Origin: a virus
DNA: 33,675 nucleotides
Strand: one strand, 5' to 3'
Virus record (IMG/VR): IMGVR_UViG_3300009183_000033
Coordinates: 1 to 33,675 of that record
The translations under genes were made by a program, and so were the position numbers. Every line of letters starts with the position of its first letter. Position 1 is the stretch's first letter. The notes beneath the pieces were generated by a model. That model saw nothing but the letters and a program-made list of their open reading frames with translations. It was not told the origin of the DNA and made no database searches. Below, in pieces: positions 26,380-32,418 of this stretch.

Positions 26380-26679
26380 ATGCTGCATCCAAGAGTCAGA
26401 AACACCGACCCTTTGACCAGTTGGCAGGCGGCAGGGTCTGCAAAAGACCTTGCCAGCCGCCACGCCCAGATCATTGTGGATTGCTTAACCAAACATGGCG
26501 CACTGGGTAAAGATGGCATAGCTGCCCACACAGGGCTGGAATCCATGCAAGTCGCTAGGCGGCTGCATGAACTAGAACGCGATGGCGAAATCAGCTTGAC
26601 AGGTCAGGTTGTCAAATCCAAGTCAGGGCGCATGGAACGCGAATGGAAGATCACACCAATGCAAAGGGAATTAATATGA
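26380..26679 (+). CDS. Winged-helix-like DNA-binding protein (99 aa)
   Basis: The product MLHPRVRNTDPLTSWQAAGS has an RNTDPxTSxxAA start typical of small phage helix-turn-helix proteins that follow recombination genes. The body KDGIAAHTGLESMQVARRLH has a recognisable helix-turn-helix, with LERDGEISLTGQVVKSKSGR as the wing. This could be a transcriptional regulator of the early operon. SD AAGGAAC is 5 bases before the ATG. It overlaps the next gene by 4 bp. Confidence 0.75.
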   Translation: MLHPRVRNTDPLTSWQAAGSAKDLASRHAQIIVDCLTKHGALGKDGIAAHTGLESMQVARRLHELERDGEISLTGQVVKSKSGRMEREWKITPMQRELI

Positions 26680-26849
26680 TCCGCAAACGTCAAATTCTAG
26701 ACTTGCAGCCTAAGACAGACCAACAGTTTTATGATGAATTGCGAAATGGTGTGATTGAAGAAGTGGCGCAGGAAATTAAAAAGTTCACCGCATTTGGGCA
26801 AGATACTTTAGATGGTTTGGTTATTTACATCAGGGGGATGAAGAAATGA
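26676..26849 (+). CDS. Small phage protein (57 aa), unknown
   Basis: I start it at the ATG at 26676 (MIRKRQILDLQPKTDQQFYD), which overlaps the stop of the winged-helix gene (ATGA); the longer frame starts inside that gene. The protein is helical (ELRNGVIEEVAQEIKKF) and ends FGQDTLDGLVIYIRGMKK. No motif is recognised. It is followed by another 4-bp overlap, so four small genes in a row are translationally coupled. Confidence 0.66.
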   Translation: MIRKRQILDLQPKTDQQFYDELRNGVIEEVAQEIKKFTAFGQDTLDGLVIYIRGMKK

Positions 26850-26995
26850 CAAAAGCACAACAAGTATTTGAGGCAATGATGAGGGCTAAAGGTCACACTG
26901 ACTTTAGTGGCACAAAAGGCAGATACCACAGTCCTGCTATACAAACCCGCTGGAATTACTTTTTACTAGGTTGGGAAATGCGAGGTGTGCAATGA
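26846..26995 (+). CDS. Small conserved phage protein (49 aa)
   Basis: A frame from the ATGA overlap at 26846 encodes MTKAQQVFEAMMRAKGHTDF, then SGTKGRYHSPAIQTRWNYFL and LGWEMRGVQ. The FEAxMRAKGHTDF...Y..P..QTRWxYFxLGWEMR pattern occurs in small Pseudomonadota phage proteins of unknown role. It is flanked by ATGA overlaps on both sides. The strong conservation pattern supports it as a real gene despite its short length. Confidence 0.75.
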   Translation: MTKAQQVFEAMMRAKGHTDFSGTKGRYHSPAIQTRWNYFLLGWEMRGVQ

Positions 26996-27162
26996 TTGCC
27001 ACAGTCCTAGCCTTGGTAATTGGCGCAATTATTGGGGTTGGGACAATGGTTCTTTTTGCTATGCTGTTGGCACACGTTCAAAATGTGGACAGTCCACCAG
27101 ATTGGAGAAATGCCCCCCCCAACGATTCTTTGGATGAAGACCCTCCCAATACGCCCCAATAG
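26992..27162 (+). CDS. Small inner-membrane protein at the end of the early operon
   Basis: Starting at the ATGA overlap (26992), the 56-residue protein MIATVLALVIGAIIGVGTMV has one long transmembrane helix (about residues 3-30) and a Pro/Asp-rich cytoplasmic tail ending DEDPPNTPQ. It resembles DUF3789-like single-span phage proteins. Its last 104 bp run against the endolysin gene on the other strand, so the two transcription units overlap tail to tail. A run of eight C residues at 27113-27120 falls in the shared part. Confidence 0.72.
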   Translation: MIATVLALVIGAIIGVGTMVLFAMLLAHVQNVDSPPDWRNAPPNDSLDEDPPNTPQ

Positions 27163-27403
27163 GGGAAAGAGTCGCCTTATCCCAGATTATCTGCCCATCC
27201 CTGAAGAAATTCAAGTCAATGGCACAGCGCTTGAGGTGGATGCTGTTCATGGTCTTAGAACGCCCTGCTTTGAAGTGCAAAGCCTGCTGTTCTGGAGTCC
27301 GCGCTAGTTCCCCACCAGTGACCATAAAACCCTGTTCTGTGGCGTACTGGATCAGTTTGCAGGCATCTAGCAAGAAAGCCGCTTGTTCGGTGCTTAAACT
27401 CAT
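27059..27403 (-). CDS. Endolysin, M15-type (VanY-like) peptidase
   Basis: The 114-residue product MSLSTEQAAFLLDACKLIQY has FMVTGGELARTPEQQ, then SIHLKRCAIDLNFF with H56 and D63, and a late DCPHFE with H107. The SxHxxxxAxD...H set is the zinc and catalytic pattern of L-Ala-D-Glu peptidases of the phage M15 family, which cleave the peptide bridges of peptidoglycan. It has no signal sequence, so it needs a holin, and its start overlaps the holin stop by 4 bp (ATGA). It ends within the convergent plus-strand gene. Confidence 0.9.
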   Translation of the reverse strand: MSLSTEQAAFLLDACKLIQYATEQGFMVTGGELARTPEQQALHFKAGRSKTMNSIHLKRCAIDLNFFRDGQIIWDKATLSPIGAYWEGLHPKNRWGGHFSNLVDCPHFERVPTA

Positions 27404-27909
27404 TTTTTCCTCATTTCCATAATCTTTTCAGCAGTCCTGCCTGCGAAATATGCGCCCATCACTAGCTGACCCCAGCCAGCCAGCAAATTTACATATCCCT
27501 CGTTAGCGTTGTAACCAAAAGCTGACATGGTTGTAAAAATAAAATAAGCCGCCAAAATAGCTATAAGGCTTATAGGGCGTATGTTCTTGGATAACCATGA
27601 ATCAGATGCCATATCCGCTGCCCAACGGTCTGTGATGTTGTTTGCGTCACTTTGGGCGGCTTTTGCCAACAGATCAAGTTCAGCCAGTTCCATCTTGGCT
27701 TTTTCAATGCCCAATTCCAGCAGACGTTCTTCATGTTCAAACTGAAGCTGGCGCAGCTTGGATACATCTTCAGGCGTTGGGTTATCAGGAATCTTTACGC
27801 CAAGGGTGTTTTCAACTACTTCCTTGCCTTTGGCTTGGATTGCGCTGGATAGCAGTCCTAAACCGTTTTGGGCAAGGCTACCAAGAAGTGAGGCTACGAT
27901 AGGTAACAT
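27400..27909 (-). CDS. Holin, 3TM type
   Basis: The 169-residue product opens MLPIVASLLGSLAQNGLGLL, then a charged coiled-coil region (residues 55-85, FEHEERLLELGIEKAKMELA). After DSWLSKNIRPISLIAILAAY it has two membrane stretches (PISLIAILAAYFIFTTMSAF and YVNLLAGWGQLVMGAYFAGR), ending in a basic tail AEKIMEMRKK. The order SWLSKNIRPxSLxxL...GxYxxGRxxEK matches the 3TM holin family seen in phages and gene-transfer agents. It would open the membrane to release the endolysin. It is adjacent to the endolysin gene in the order expected for a lysis pair. Confidence 0.85.
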   Translation of the reverse strand: MLPIVASLLGSLAQNGLGLLSSAIQAKGKEVVENTLGVKIPDNPTPEDVSKLRQLQFEHEERLLELGIEKAKMELAELDLLAKAAQSDANNITDRWAADMASDSWLSKNIRPISLIAILAAYFIFTTMSAFGYNANEGYVNLLAGWGQLVMGAYFAGRTAEKIMEMRKK

Positions 27910-28099
27910 TTGATTTCTTCTCCAAAATTTTAATATCTACACAAATCGCTTGAACTGTTCTGCCTAGTTTAATCAATTCAATTTTCTGTTGTGCAATTTC
28001 TTGCTCACATTTTTTCTCTTCTAGCGTGTAAATTTCTGACTGAAAAAACGCACATTCCAGCCCAACGCAAATATACAGCAAAGGTATGTAAATTGTCAT
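27878..28099 (-). CDS. Small protein with N-terminal hydrophobic segment and coiled coil (73 aa)
   Basis: The product MTIYIPLLYICVGLECAFFQ has a hydrophobic start (residues 3-14) and three cysteines within 30 residues (C11, C16, C31). A coiled-coil-like helix LEEKKCEQEIAQQKIELIKL follows. It resembles small secreted phage proteins with ECAFF..P..FYxTxxxCE, of unknown function. Being between the holin and other TM/coiled-coil genes, it is a weak candidate for a spanin component, but the only cysteines near the start lack a clear lipobox. It overlaps holin by 32 bp and the next gene by 4 bp. Confidence 0.58.
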   Translation of the reverse strand: MTIYIPLLYICVGLECAFFQSEIYTLEEKKCEQEIAQQKIELIKLGRTVQAICVDIKILEKKSNVTYRSLTSW

Positions 28100-28443
28100 T
28101 TATCTTCTTTTTTGAATGTGGTTTTCATTCCTGCCCTATCTTCTAAAATTGCAATGTGCAAACGGTTAACTTGAATGTCATCACGATTTTTTTGGATTTC
28201 TTTTTCCAAGTCTTGGCGTAACTTTTCCCTTGCCAACTCTGCGCCCGTATTACTAGCTTGTTTGTTGTCAGAAGTCACTACCAAGCTAATTTTGCTGTTA
28301 AGAATGGTGACTTCATGCGAAAGATTAGACAGCGCCGACATAAGGTAAACCACGCACGAAAACAATAAAGGCAATAAAGCAAATGTGATTTTTTCAACCA
28401 AAGCGCTTTTGGTTTCCATCGCTTGAATTTTTTCGTCACTCAT
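28096..28443 (-). CDS. Membrane-anchored coiled-coil protein (115 aa)
   Basis: The product MSDEKIQAMETKSALVEKIT has one membrane span (FALLPLLFSCVVYLMSALSN) followed by a long charged coiled coil (ELAREKLRQDLEKEIQKNRD, DIQVNRLHIAILEDRAG). N-in topology with a periplasmic coiled coil is the layout of inner-membrane spanins (Rz), so this is a candidate i-spanin. No partner with a lipobox follows directly. It may also be a non-spanin lysis-cassette helper. It overlaps the 95-aa gene by 8 bp and the next by 4 bp. Confidence 0.62.
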   Translation of the reverse strand: MSDEKIQAMETKSALVEKITFALLPLLFSCVVYLMSALSNLSHEVTILNSKISLVVTSDNKQASNTGAELAREKLRQDLEKEIQKNRDDIQVNRLHIAILEDRAGMKTTFKKEDK

Positions 28444-28723
28444 TTTTTTCCTCCGCTTTGTTGATTAGCCTCTGCACTACTTCTTGCTGGCGCTTTGTCT
28501 CTTGCTTTGCCTCAAGAATATCTAAATACATCATTCCAAGGATTGGCAACAGTAACCCAAACACCACCACCATACTTAAAAAAGCAATCAAGAACCCCAC
28601 TTGATGATCCTCATTTGTCGGATTGCTTGGAACAATAGGTGGAGGTATATAGTAACTATCATCACTCCCCCGATTATTAGCGCTTTGTCTTGAAGATTGT
28701 TTAGCATTTGCTTTCGTTGCCAT
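28436..28723 (-). CDS. Small transmembrane protein of the lysis region (95 aa)
   Basis: The product MATKANAKQSSRQSANNRGS has a hydrophilic N-terminus, a Pro-rich stretch (SYYIPPPIVPSNP), one transmembrane helix (about residues 43-67, GFLIAFLSMVVVFGLLLPIL) and a charged tail with a short coiled coil (EAKQETKRQQEVVQRLINKA). Its first 136 bp lie in the frame of the neighbouring 149-aa gene, so the genes overlap. The single-span, basic-tail layout is common in lysis or virion-entry modules. Function unassigned. Confidence 0.63.
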   Translation of the reverse strand: MATKANAKQSSRQSANNRGSDDSYYIPPPIVPSNPTNEDHQVGFLIAFLSMVVVFGLLLPILGMMYLDILEAKQETKRQQEVVQRLINKAEEKNE

Positions 28724-29037
28724 AATGCAGCCCTATCCTTTGCTTCTTGCGCTAATCTTTCCTTTTCTTGTTCAGCTTGCAACCGTTCAAATTCATCCTG
28801 AAACCTTGTCCAAACCGCACCAAGGGCTGGATCAACGCCGTAGATCAACAATTCTCTTAACTCTACTGCTTGGCGTTCCAACTCCATTTCTTGAAAAATG
28901 TTGTCAAGGGCTTGGGCTTTTAGTGACTTACCCTTTGGCGGCGATTTCTTTTGTTCGGCAGCGGCAGTTTTGACTTGCTCGTGGGAATCAAAAAATTTGC
29001 CGATGTAACCAGAAATTTCCATTGTGATGGCAGACAC
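28588..29037 (-). CDS. Helical protein with C-terminal membrane helix (149 aa; possible non-standard start)
   Basis: From the GTG at 29037 the product reads MSAITMEISGYIGKFFDSHE, then a Lys/Pro stretch (AEQKKSPPKGKSLKAQALDN) and a long charged coiled coil (FERLQAEQEKERLAQEAKDR). It ends with a hydrophobic helix (KALIIGGVMIVTIYLHLLF) and a short basic tail. In-frame codons upstream (IDPFTAALAAIAAIKQAVSF) continue the same helical style as homologues that begin MDPFTA. That suggests the true start is an ATT at 29127 overlapping the previous stop. It overlaps the 95-aa gene by 136 bp. A role in lysis or ejection is unproven. Confidence 0.58.
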   Translation of the reverse strand: MSAITMEISGYIGKFFDSHEQVKTAAAEQKKSPPKGKSLKAQALDNIFQEMELERQAVELRELLIYGVDPALGAVWTRFQDEFERLQAEQEKERLAQEAKDRAALWQRKQMLNNLQDKALIIGGVMIVTIYLHLLFQAIRQMRIIKWGS

Positions 29038-29122
29038 ATCTTTGGATGCCGCTTTACAGTCCTTGTAAAACGATACCGCCTGCTTAATTGCAGCGATGGC
29101 GGCAAGGGCTGCGGTGAATGGA

Positions 29123-29347
29123 TCAATTTTTGCCTACCCAATGGCTTATATAGCCCACAGCAGAGGACAAAGCAGAAACCAGCGCCATGCCCACCCACAG
29201 GCCGCCACGCCCTTGATTTGCTAGTGCCACTAGCTTTTCAATGGATAATTCTAATTTGTCAATCTTGGTTTCCATTTGATCAAATCGGCGTTCATAGTCC
29301 TGAACCTTTTGCCAAAGTACACCGTACTTAACTGGATCAATTTCCAT
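29123..29347 (-). CDS. Coiled-coil protein with C-terminal membrane helix (74 aa)
   Basis: I start it at the ATG at 29347 (MEIDPVKYGVLWQKVQDYER); a TTG at 29353 overlapping the previous stop is an alternative. A heptad helix (FDQMETKIDKLELSIEKLVA) precedes a hydrophobic span (LWVGMALVSALSSAVGYISH). The arrangement is like that of short phage proteins (XhlA/DUF7201-like) which sit beside tail-collar and lysis genes. It ends WVGKN, with its stop TGA within the ATTGA junction to the next gene. Confidence 0.66.
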   Translation of the reverse strand: MEIDPVKYGVLWQKVQDYERRFDQMETKIDKLELSIEKLVALANQGRGGLWVGMALVSALSSAVGYISHWVGKN

Positions 29348-29349
29348 GA

Positions 29350-30087
29350 TCAAGACTTCATGACATACGCAAGCGCGTAATAGGGTGGCAGATTTGCGTT
29401 AGTACCAGACACGCCAGCGGTTGCGTTTGTGGTTGCAACAGTGATGCCTGTGGTTGCTGTACCTGTGTTATCAGTCGAATTGCTAACAAAACACGGTGTA
29501 GAAGTGCCACTTTGAGGGGATGTGGTTGTTGCTTTTAAATATGTGTGATTATGACCGGGGTCAGTAACAACAGAAGTTGCCGTGTGCGTGTGGCTAACCA
29601 CAATTGCATCTGCTGAACCGCCAGTAGCCGCCACAGAATAAGTTGATCCTGCGCCCACCACAAATTTGTCGCGCAAGTCAGGTGTGCCGTTTGTGCCATC
29701 ACACAAATACCAACCCAATGGAACGCTACCAATTGACCCATACCACAACGAAATCATGCCTGTGGGTATGGTTGTGCCCGTGCTAGTGTTTGCCACCCCA
29801 ATGATTCCATACAAGTTGTCGTATGTGCCAAGGGTTACAGCGGCAGAAGTCTTGACCACAAACTTATAGAAAAACCCATAAGTCAACCAAACTTCATTGG
29901 GCAGGCGACCAGACGAATCCAACACAATAGGATTTGAATTGGCTACCGTGCCGTTAATGTCTGTGTAAGTCGCCAAGGGCGTAGTTGAACCAGCTTGGTA
30001 GGTGTAGATCAAGCCACCATTCAATGGCAAACCTGTGTTGTCAAAGAATTGCTGACCGTTGCCAATAGGCGAAAGATTAACTGCCAT
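29350..30087 (-). CDS. Tail fibre with phage collar domain
   Basis: The 245-residue product MAVNLSPIGNGQQFFDNTGL has an N-terminal part (GLIYTYQAGSTTPLATYTDI, ANSNPIVLDSSGRLPNEVWL) that resembles the head-binding domain of P22 tailspike-type proteins. The collar segment starts PTGMISLWYGSIGSVPLGWY, has GWYLCDG (125-131) and TPDLRDKFVVGAG, then His-rich SHTHTA (165-170) and GHNHTY (178-183). HxH motifs in collar-domain fibres bind a metal in T4 gp12. It ends LPPYYALAYVMKS, the usual collar-domain close. A receptor-binding short fibre is likely. Confidence 0.87.
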   Translation of the reverse strand: MAVNLSPIGNGQQFFDNTGLPLNGGLIYTYQAGSTTPLATYTDINGTVANSNPIVLDSSGRLPNEVWLTYGFFYKFVVKTSAAVTLGTYDNLYGIIGVANTSTGTTIPTGMISLWYGSIGSVPLGWYLCDGTNGTPDLRDKFVVGAGSTYSVAATGGSADAIVVSHTHTATSVVTDPGHNHTYLKATTTSPQSGTSTPCFVSNSTDNTGTATTGITVATTNATAGVSGTNANLPPYYALAYVMKS

Positions 30088-30096
30088 GATGCGTCC

Positions 30097-32418
30097 TTAT
30101 TTGTTTATCAATTCTTTGATTGGAACAAAGCGTGATTGTGCGTTTTTAAATGCTTCAGCTTCAGCTTTTTCAATTTTCTTTTGCTTACCTTTTTCTAATT
30201 TTGCGCCAATTATTTCATGGGTAGCAAGCGCAGGCAATCCAAAACCAGAACCGCCTGTGGCAAATTCAGCAGCCGCCGCACTACCTTTTTGCAAAATTTG
30301 TTGACCAATTTTCCCAGATAATTTTTGTTCAACATTTATTTTTTGCACAGCCGCACCGGGATACCCCGTGTCTGTTTTTAAAATATGCGACACATTATGC
30401 AAATCTCTCAAACTGCCCATTTCATCTGCACTAAACAATCGCGGCATAACTTCACGATTGTCATTCATGAACTTAGTTAATTGTTTTGGTTGGTTTGCCA
30501 ATGCAGCTATGTTGCTTGCAAATTGTGATTTGATGTTTGCCAATGCTTGGTTGCCAGCAAACTGTAATTCTGGCGGCATATTTTTTAGCGTATCAATCAC
30601 ATGGGTAAATTGCTCAACAGACATATTGGCAATATTTTGAGAAATTTTTTCTTTATCAACTTTGCGGTTTATGTTGTTTGGGCCGCTGTCTTCTAAAATT
30701 GCAGATATGCCTTTTGGATTGTCCAATGTGTTTTTACGCAATTCAACCAAACTTCTGGCATCTTTGTAAATTGGTGAATTGGTATCTAGGTTTGCCAATA
30801 CATCTTCATCCACCGCAATTTTTAAAGCACGGTGCAAATTTGCATTTTTCCTATCGTAATTTTCATTTAAAAACTGACGAAAATTTTCTGCTGTTTTGGC
30901 ATTAGTAGGCAATAAATTTCCATCTTTATCAATCATGTTTAATTGCTTCATTCTGGCTGCTGCAATTTTTGATAGACCAATGGTTTCTGAGTTTGCCAAA
31001 GTCAAAGATTCATCATTTAAAACTTTTAATATGTTGTTTGATTCAACAGGGATAGCTGAGGCTTGAGAATCTCTTTTCTCATATATCTTTTTTGTTTCTT
31101 TGTTAAAGTAATCTTCTAATTTTTTTAATGGATCAAGGATTGCCTCGCCACGTTTAAATTTTGCGCTTTCATCCAAGCCCACAATACCGCCTGTTCTTTG
31201 TGCTTGTTGATCAGCAAATGCTTGCAACCGCCTTTGTTCATCTTTAAACTTTTCAGAAAGATAATTACCTAACGGCGTATCAGATTTAGAGGTTTGATAA
31301 TTTGTTGCGCGTTCTTTTCCTTTACCCTCTAATGCGGCTAAATCAGCGGCATGATCTTCACCTAATACACGTTGCATGGCTTTTGCTCTTGCAAACTGTT
31401 CATCTAATGGCAACCCACTTTCAGCGTATTCAACAGGTTTAAATTCAGAATCTACGCGGGTTGGTTTTGCTGTACCAAGATCAGCTTGCCCAATTACTTG
31501 TCCATTTGTGTCATAAATTGGTTGTTGAACCGATTCGGCATCATTGGCTATGTTTGCATTTGCTCGCTGTTGTTCATAATTTTGATTTAATTGTTCGGCA
31601 TTTTGTTTTAAGTTGCCGCCCCTAGCCTCAAATTGCGCTTGCAATTGTTCTGGCGTTAAACCGCCAACTTTATATGGCTTGTAGTTTGTTGTCCCCGGCG
31701 CGATTGCCTCAACCGTAGCCCCAACCGCTTGCTGAATTGGTTTTGGCACAAACTGTTGTACTGTCCCAGCCGCTAATTTTGCTTCTTTGACAATTGGATT
31801 AACAACAGCCGCAATTGGTTTTTTTAGTAAAGGCGTGGCAAACATACCTGAACCAATCATGCTTTGAATATCTTGTTTTGGAATATTCAAACCAATTTTT
31901 GATTGATTTTGATAAATCCAATCAGCACCTTTGTTAATATTTTCACCAATGAAATTCATCAATTGTTGACTAGCTTCATTTTTATAAGCAGGGTTGTCGG
32001 TAACGCCAAAAAGTTTTCCAAAAGGTTTTTCAAGTGCAGTAGTTACCATATTGCCCATACGTTCAGCCTCTTCAGGTGAAGCTTGTGCAAATCTTCCACT
32101 GTTATAAAAAAGCTGTCCAGCTAAGGGCAGTACACCACCAATAGTCATGTCAGCCAAAGACGCAGTGCTTGCGCCAAAGTCTTGAACTCCTCTTAGGAAT
32201 TTGTTTGCTGATGCCTTTACGGTAGCAGGCGAGGTTTTAACTTCTGGAACATCACTTGTTGCACTTCCTAAAATTAATTTTTCTATTTCATCTTCTTCAG
32301 TTTTGGGCTTTTTTCGCCCAGCAGAAGTTGCCATACTTCTTGATGGATATGCTGTTGCAGGCGGTTCTGCACTACCGCGAATTAAAGTTTCTATTGGGTC
32401 TTCTGTGATATTTGACAT
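30097..32418 (-). CDS. Large internal virion / ejection protein (773 aa)
   Basis: The product begins with two related short blocks (EDPIETLIRGSAEPPAT and EDEIEKLILGSATSDVPE). It has a hydrophobic, glycine-containing region (DMTIGGVLPLAGQLFYNSGR), helical Q/N/A-rich stretches (EQLQAQFEARGGNLKQNAEQ, LNQNYEQQRANANIANDAES), long charged helices (EDYFNKETKKIYEKRDSQAS, SNNILKVLNDESLTLANSET) and a basic end (LEKGKQKKIEKAEAEAFKNA). The size, position as last of the ejection group and composition agree with P22 gp16-like proteins. No muramidase catalytic motif is visible, so cell-wall activity is not claimed. It overlaps the upstream gene by 1 bp. Confidence 0.78.
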   Translation of the reverse strand: MSNITEDPIETLIRGSAEPPATAYPSRSMATSAGRKKPKTEEDEIEKLILGSATSDVPEVKTSPATVKASANKFLRGVQDFGASTASLADMTIGGVLPLAGQLFYNSGRFAQASPEEAERMGNMVTTALEKPFGKLFGVTDNPAYKNEASQQLMNFIGENINKGADWIYQNQSKIGLNIPKQDIQSMIGSGMFATPLLKKPIAAVVNPIVKEAKLAAGTVQQFVPKPIQQAVGATVEAIAPGTTNYKPYKVGGLTPEQLQAQFEARGGNLKQNAEQLNQNYEQQRANANIANDAESVQQPIYDTNGQVIGQADLGTAKPTRVDSEFKPVEYAESGLPLDEQFARAKAMQRVLGEDHAADLAALEGKGKERATNYQTSKSDTPLGNYLSEKFKDEQRRLQAFADQQAQRTGGIVGLDESAKFKRGEAILDPLKKLEDYFNKETKKIYEKRDSQASAIPVESNNILKVLNDESLTLANSETIGLSKIAAARMKQLNMIDKDGNLLPTNAKTAENFRQFLNENYDRKNANLHRALKIAVDEDVLANLDTNSPIYKDARSLVELRKNTLDNPKGISAILEDSGPNNINRKVDKEKISQNIANMSVEQFTHVIDTLKNMPPELQFAGNQALANIKSQFASNIAALANQPKQLTKFMNDNREVMPRLFSADEMGSLRDLHNVSHILKTDTGYPGAAVQKINVEQKLSGKIGQQILQKGSAAAAEFATGGSGFGLPALATHEIIGAKLEKGKQKKIEKAEAEAFKNAQSRFVPIKELINK

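Noticed and set aside
27111-27145. Possible frameshift at the eight-C run
   Set aside because: The endolysin frame stays intact through it, with catalytic H107 and the correct family ending.
27140-27175. CCCCAATAGGGG as terminator for the convergent units
   Set aside because: Only a 4-bp stem and no T tract on either strand.
27878-28099. o-spanin (Rz1) call for the 73-aa protein
   Set aside because: There is no clear lipobox, the protein is not proline-rich, and it is not nested in an Rz gene. Left as unknown.
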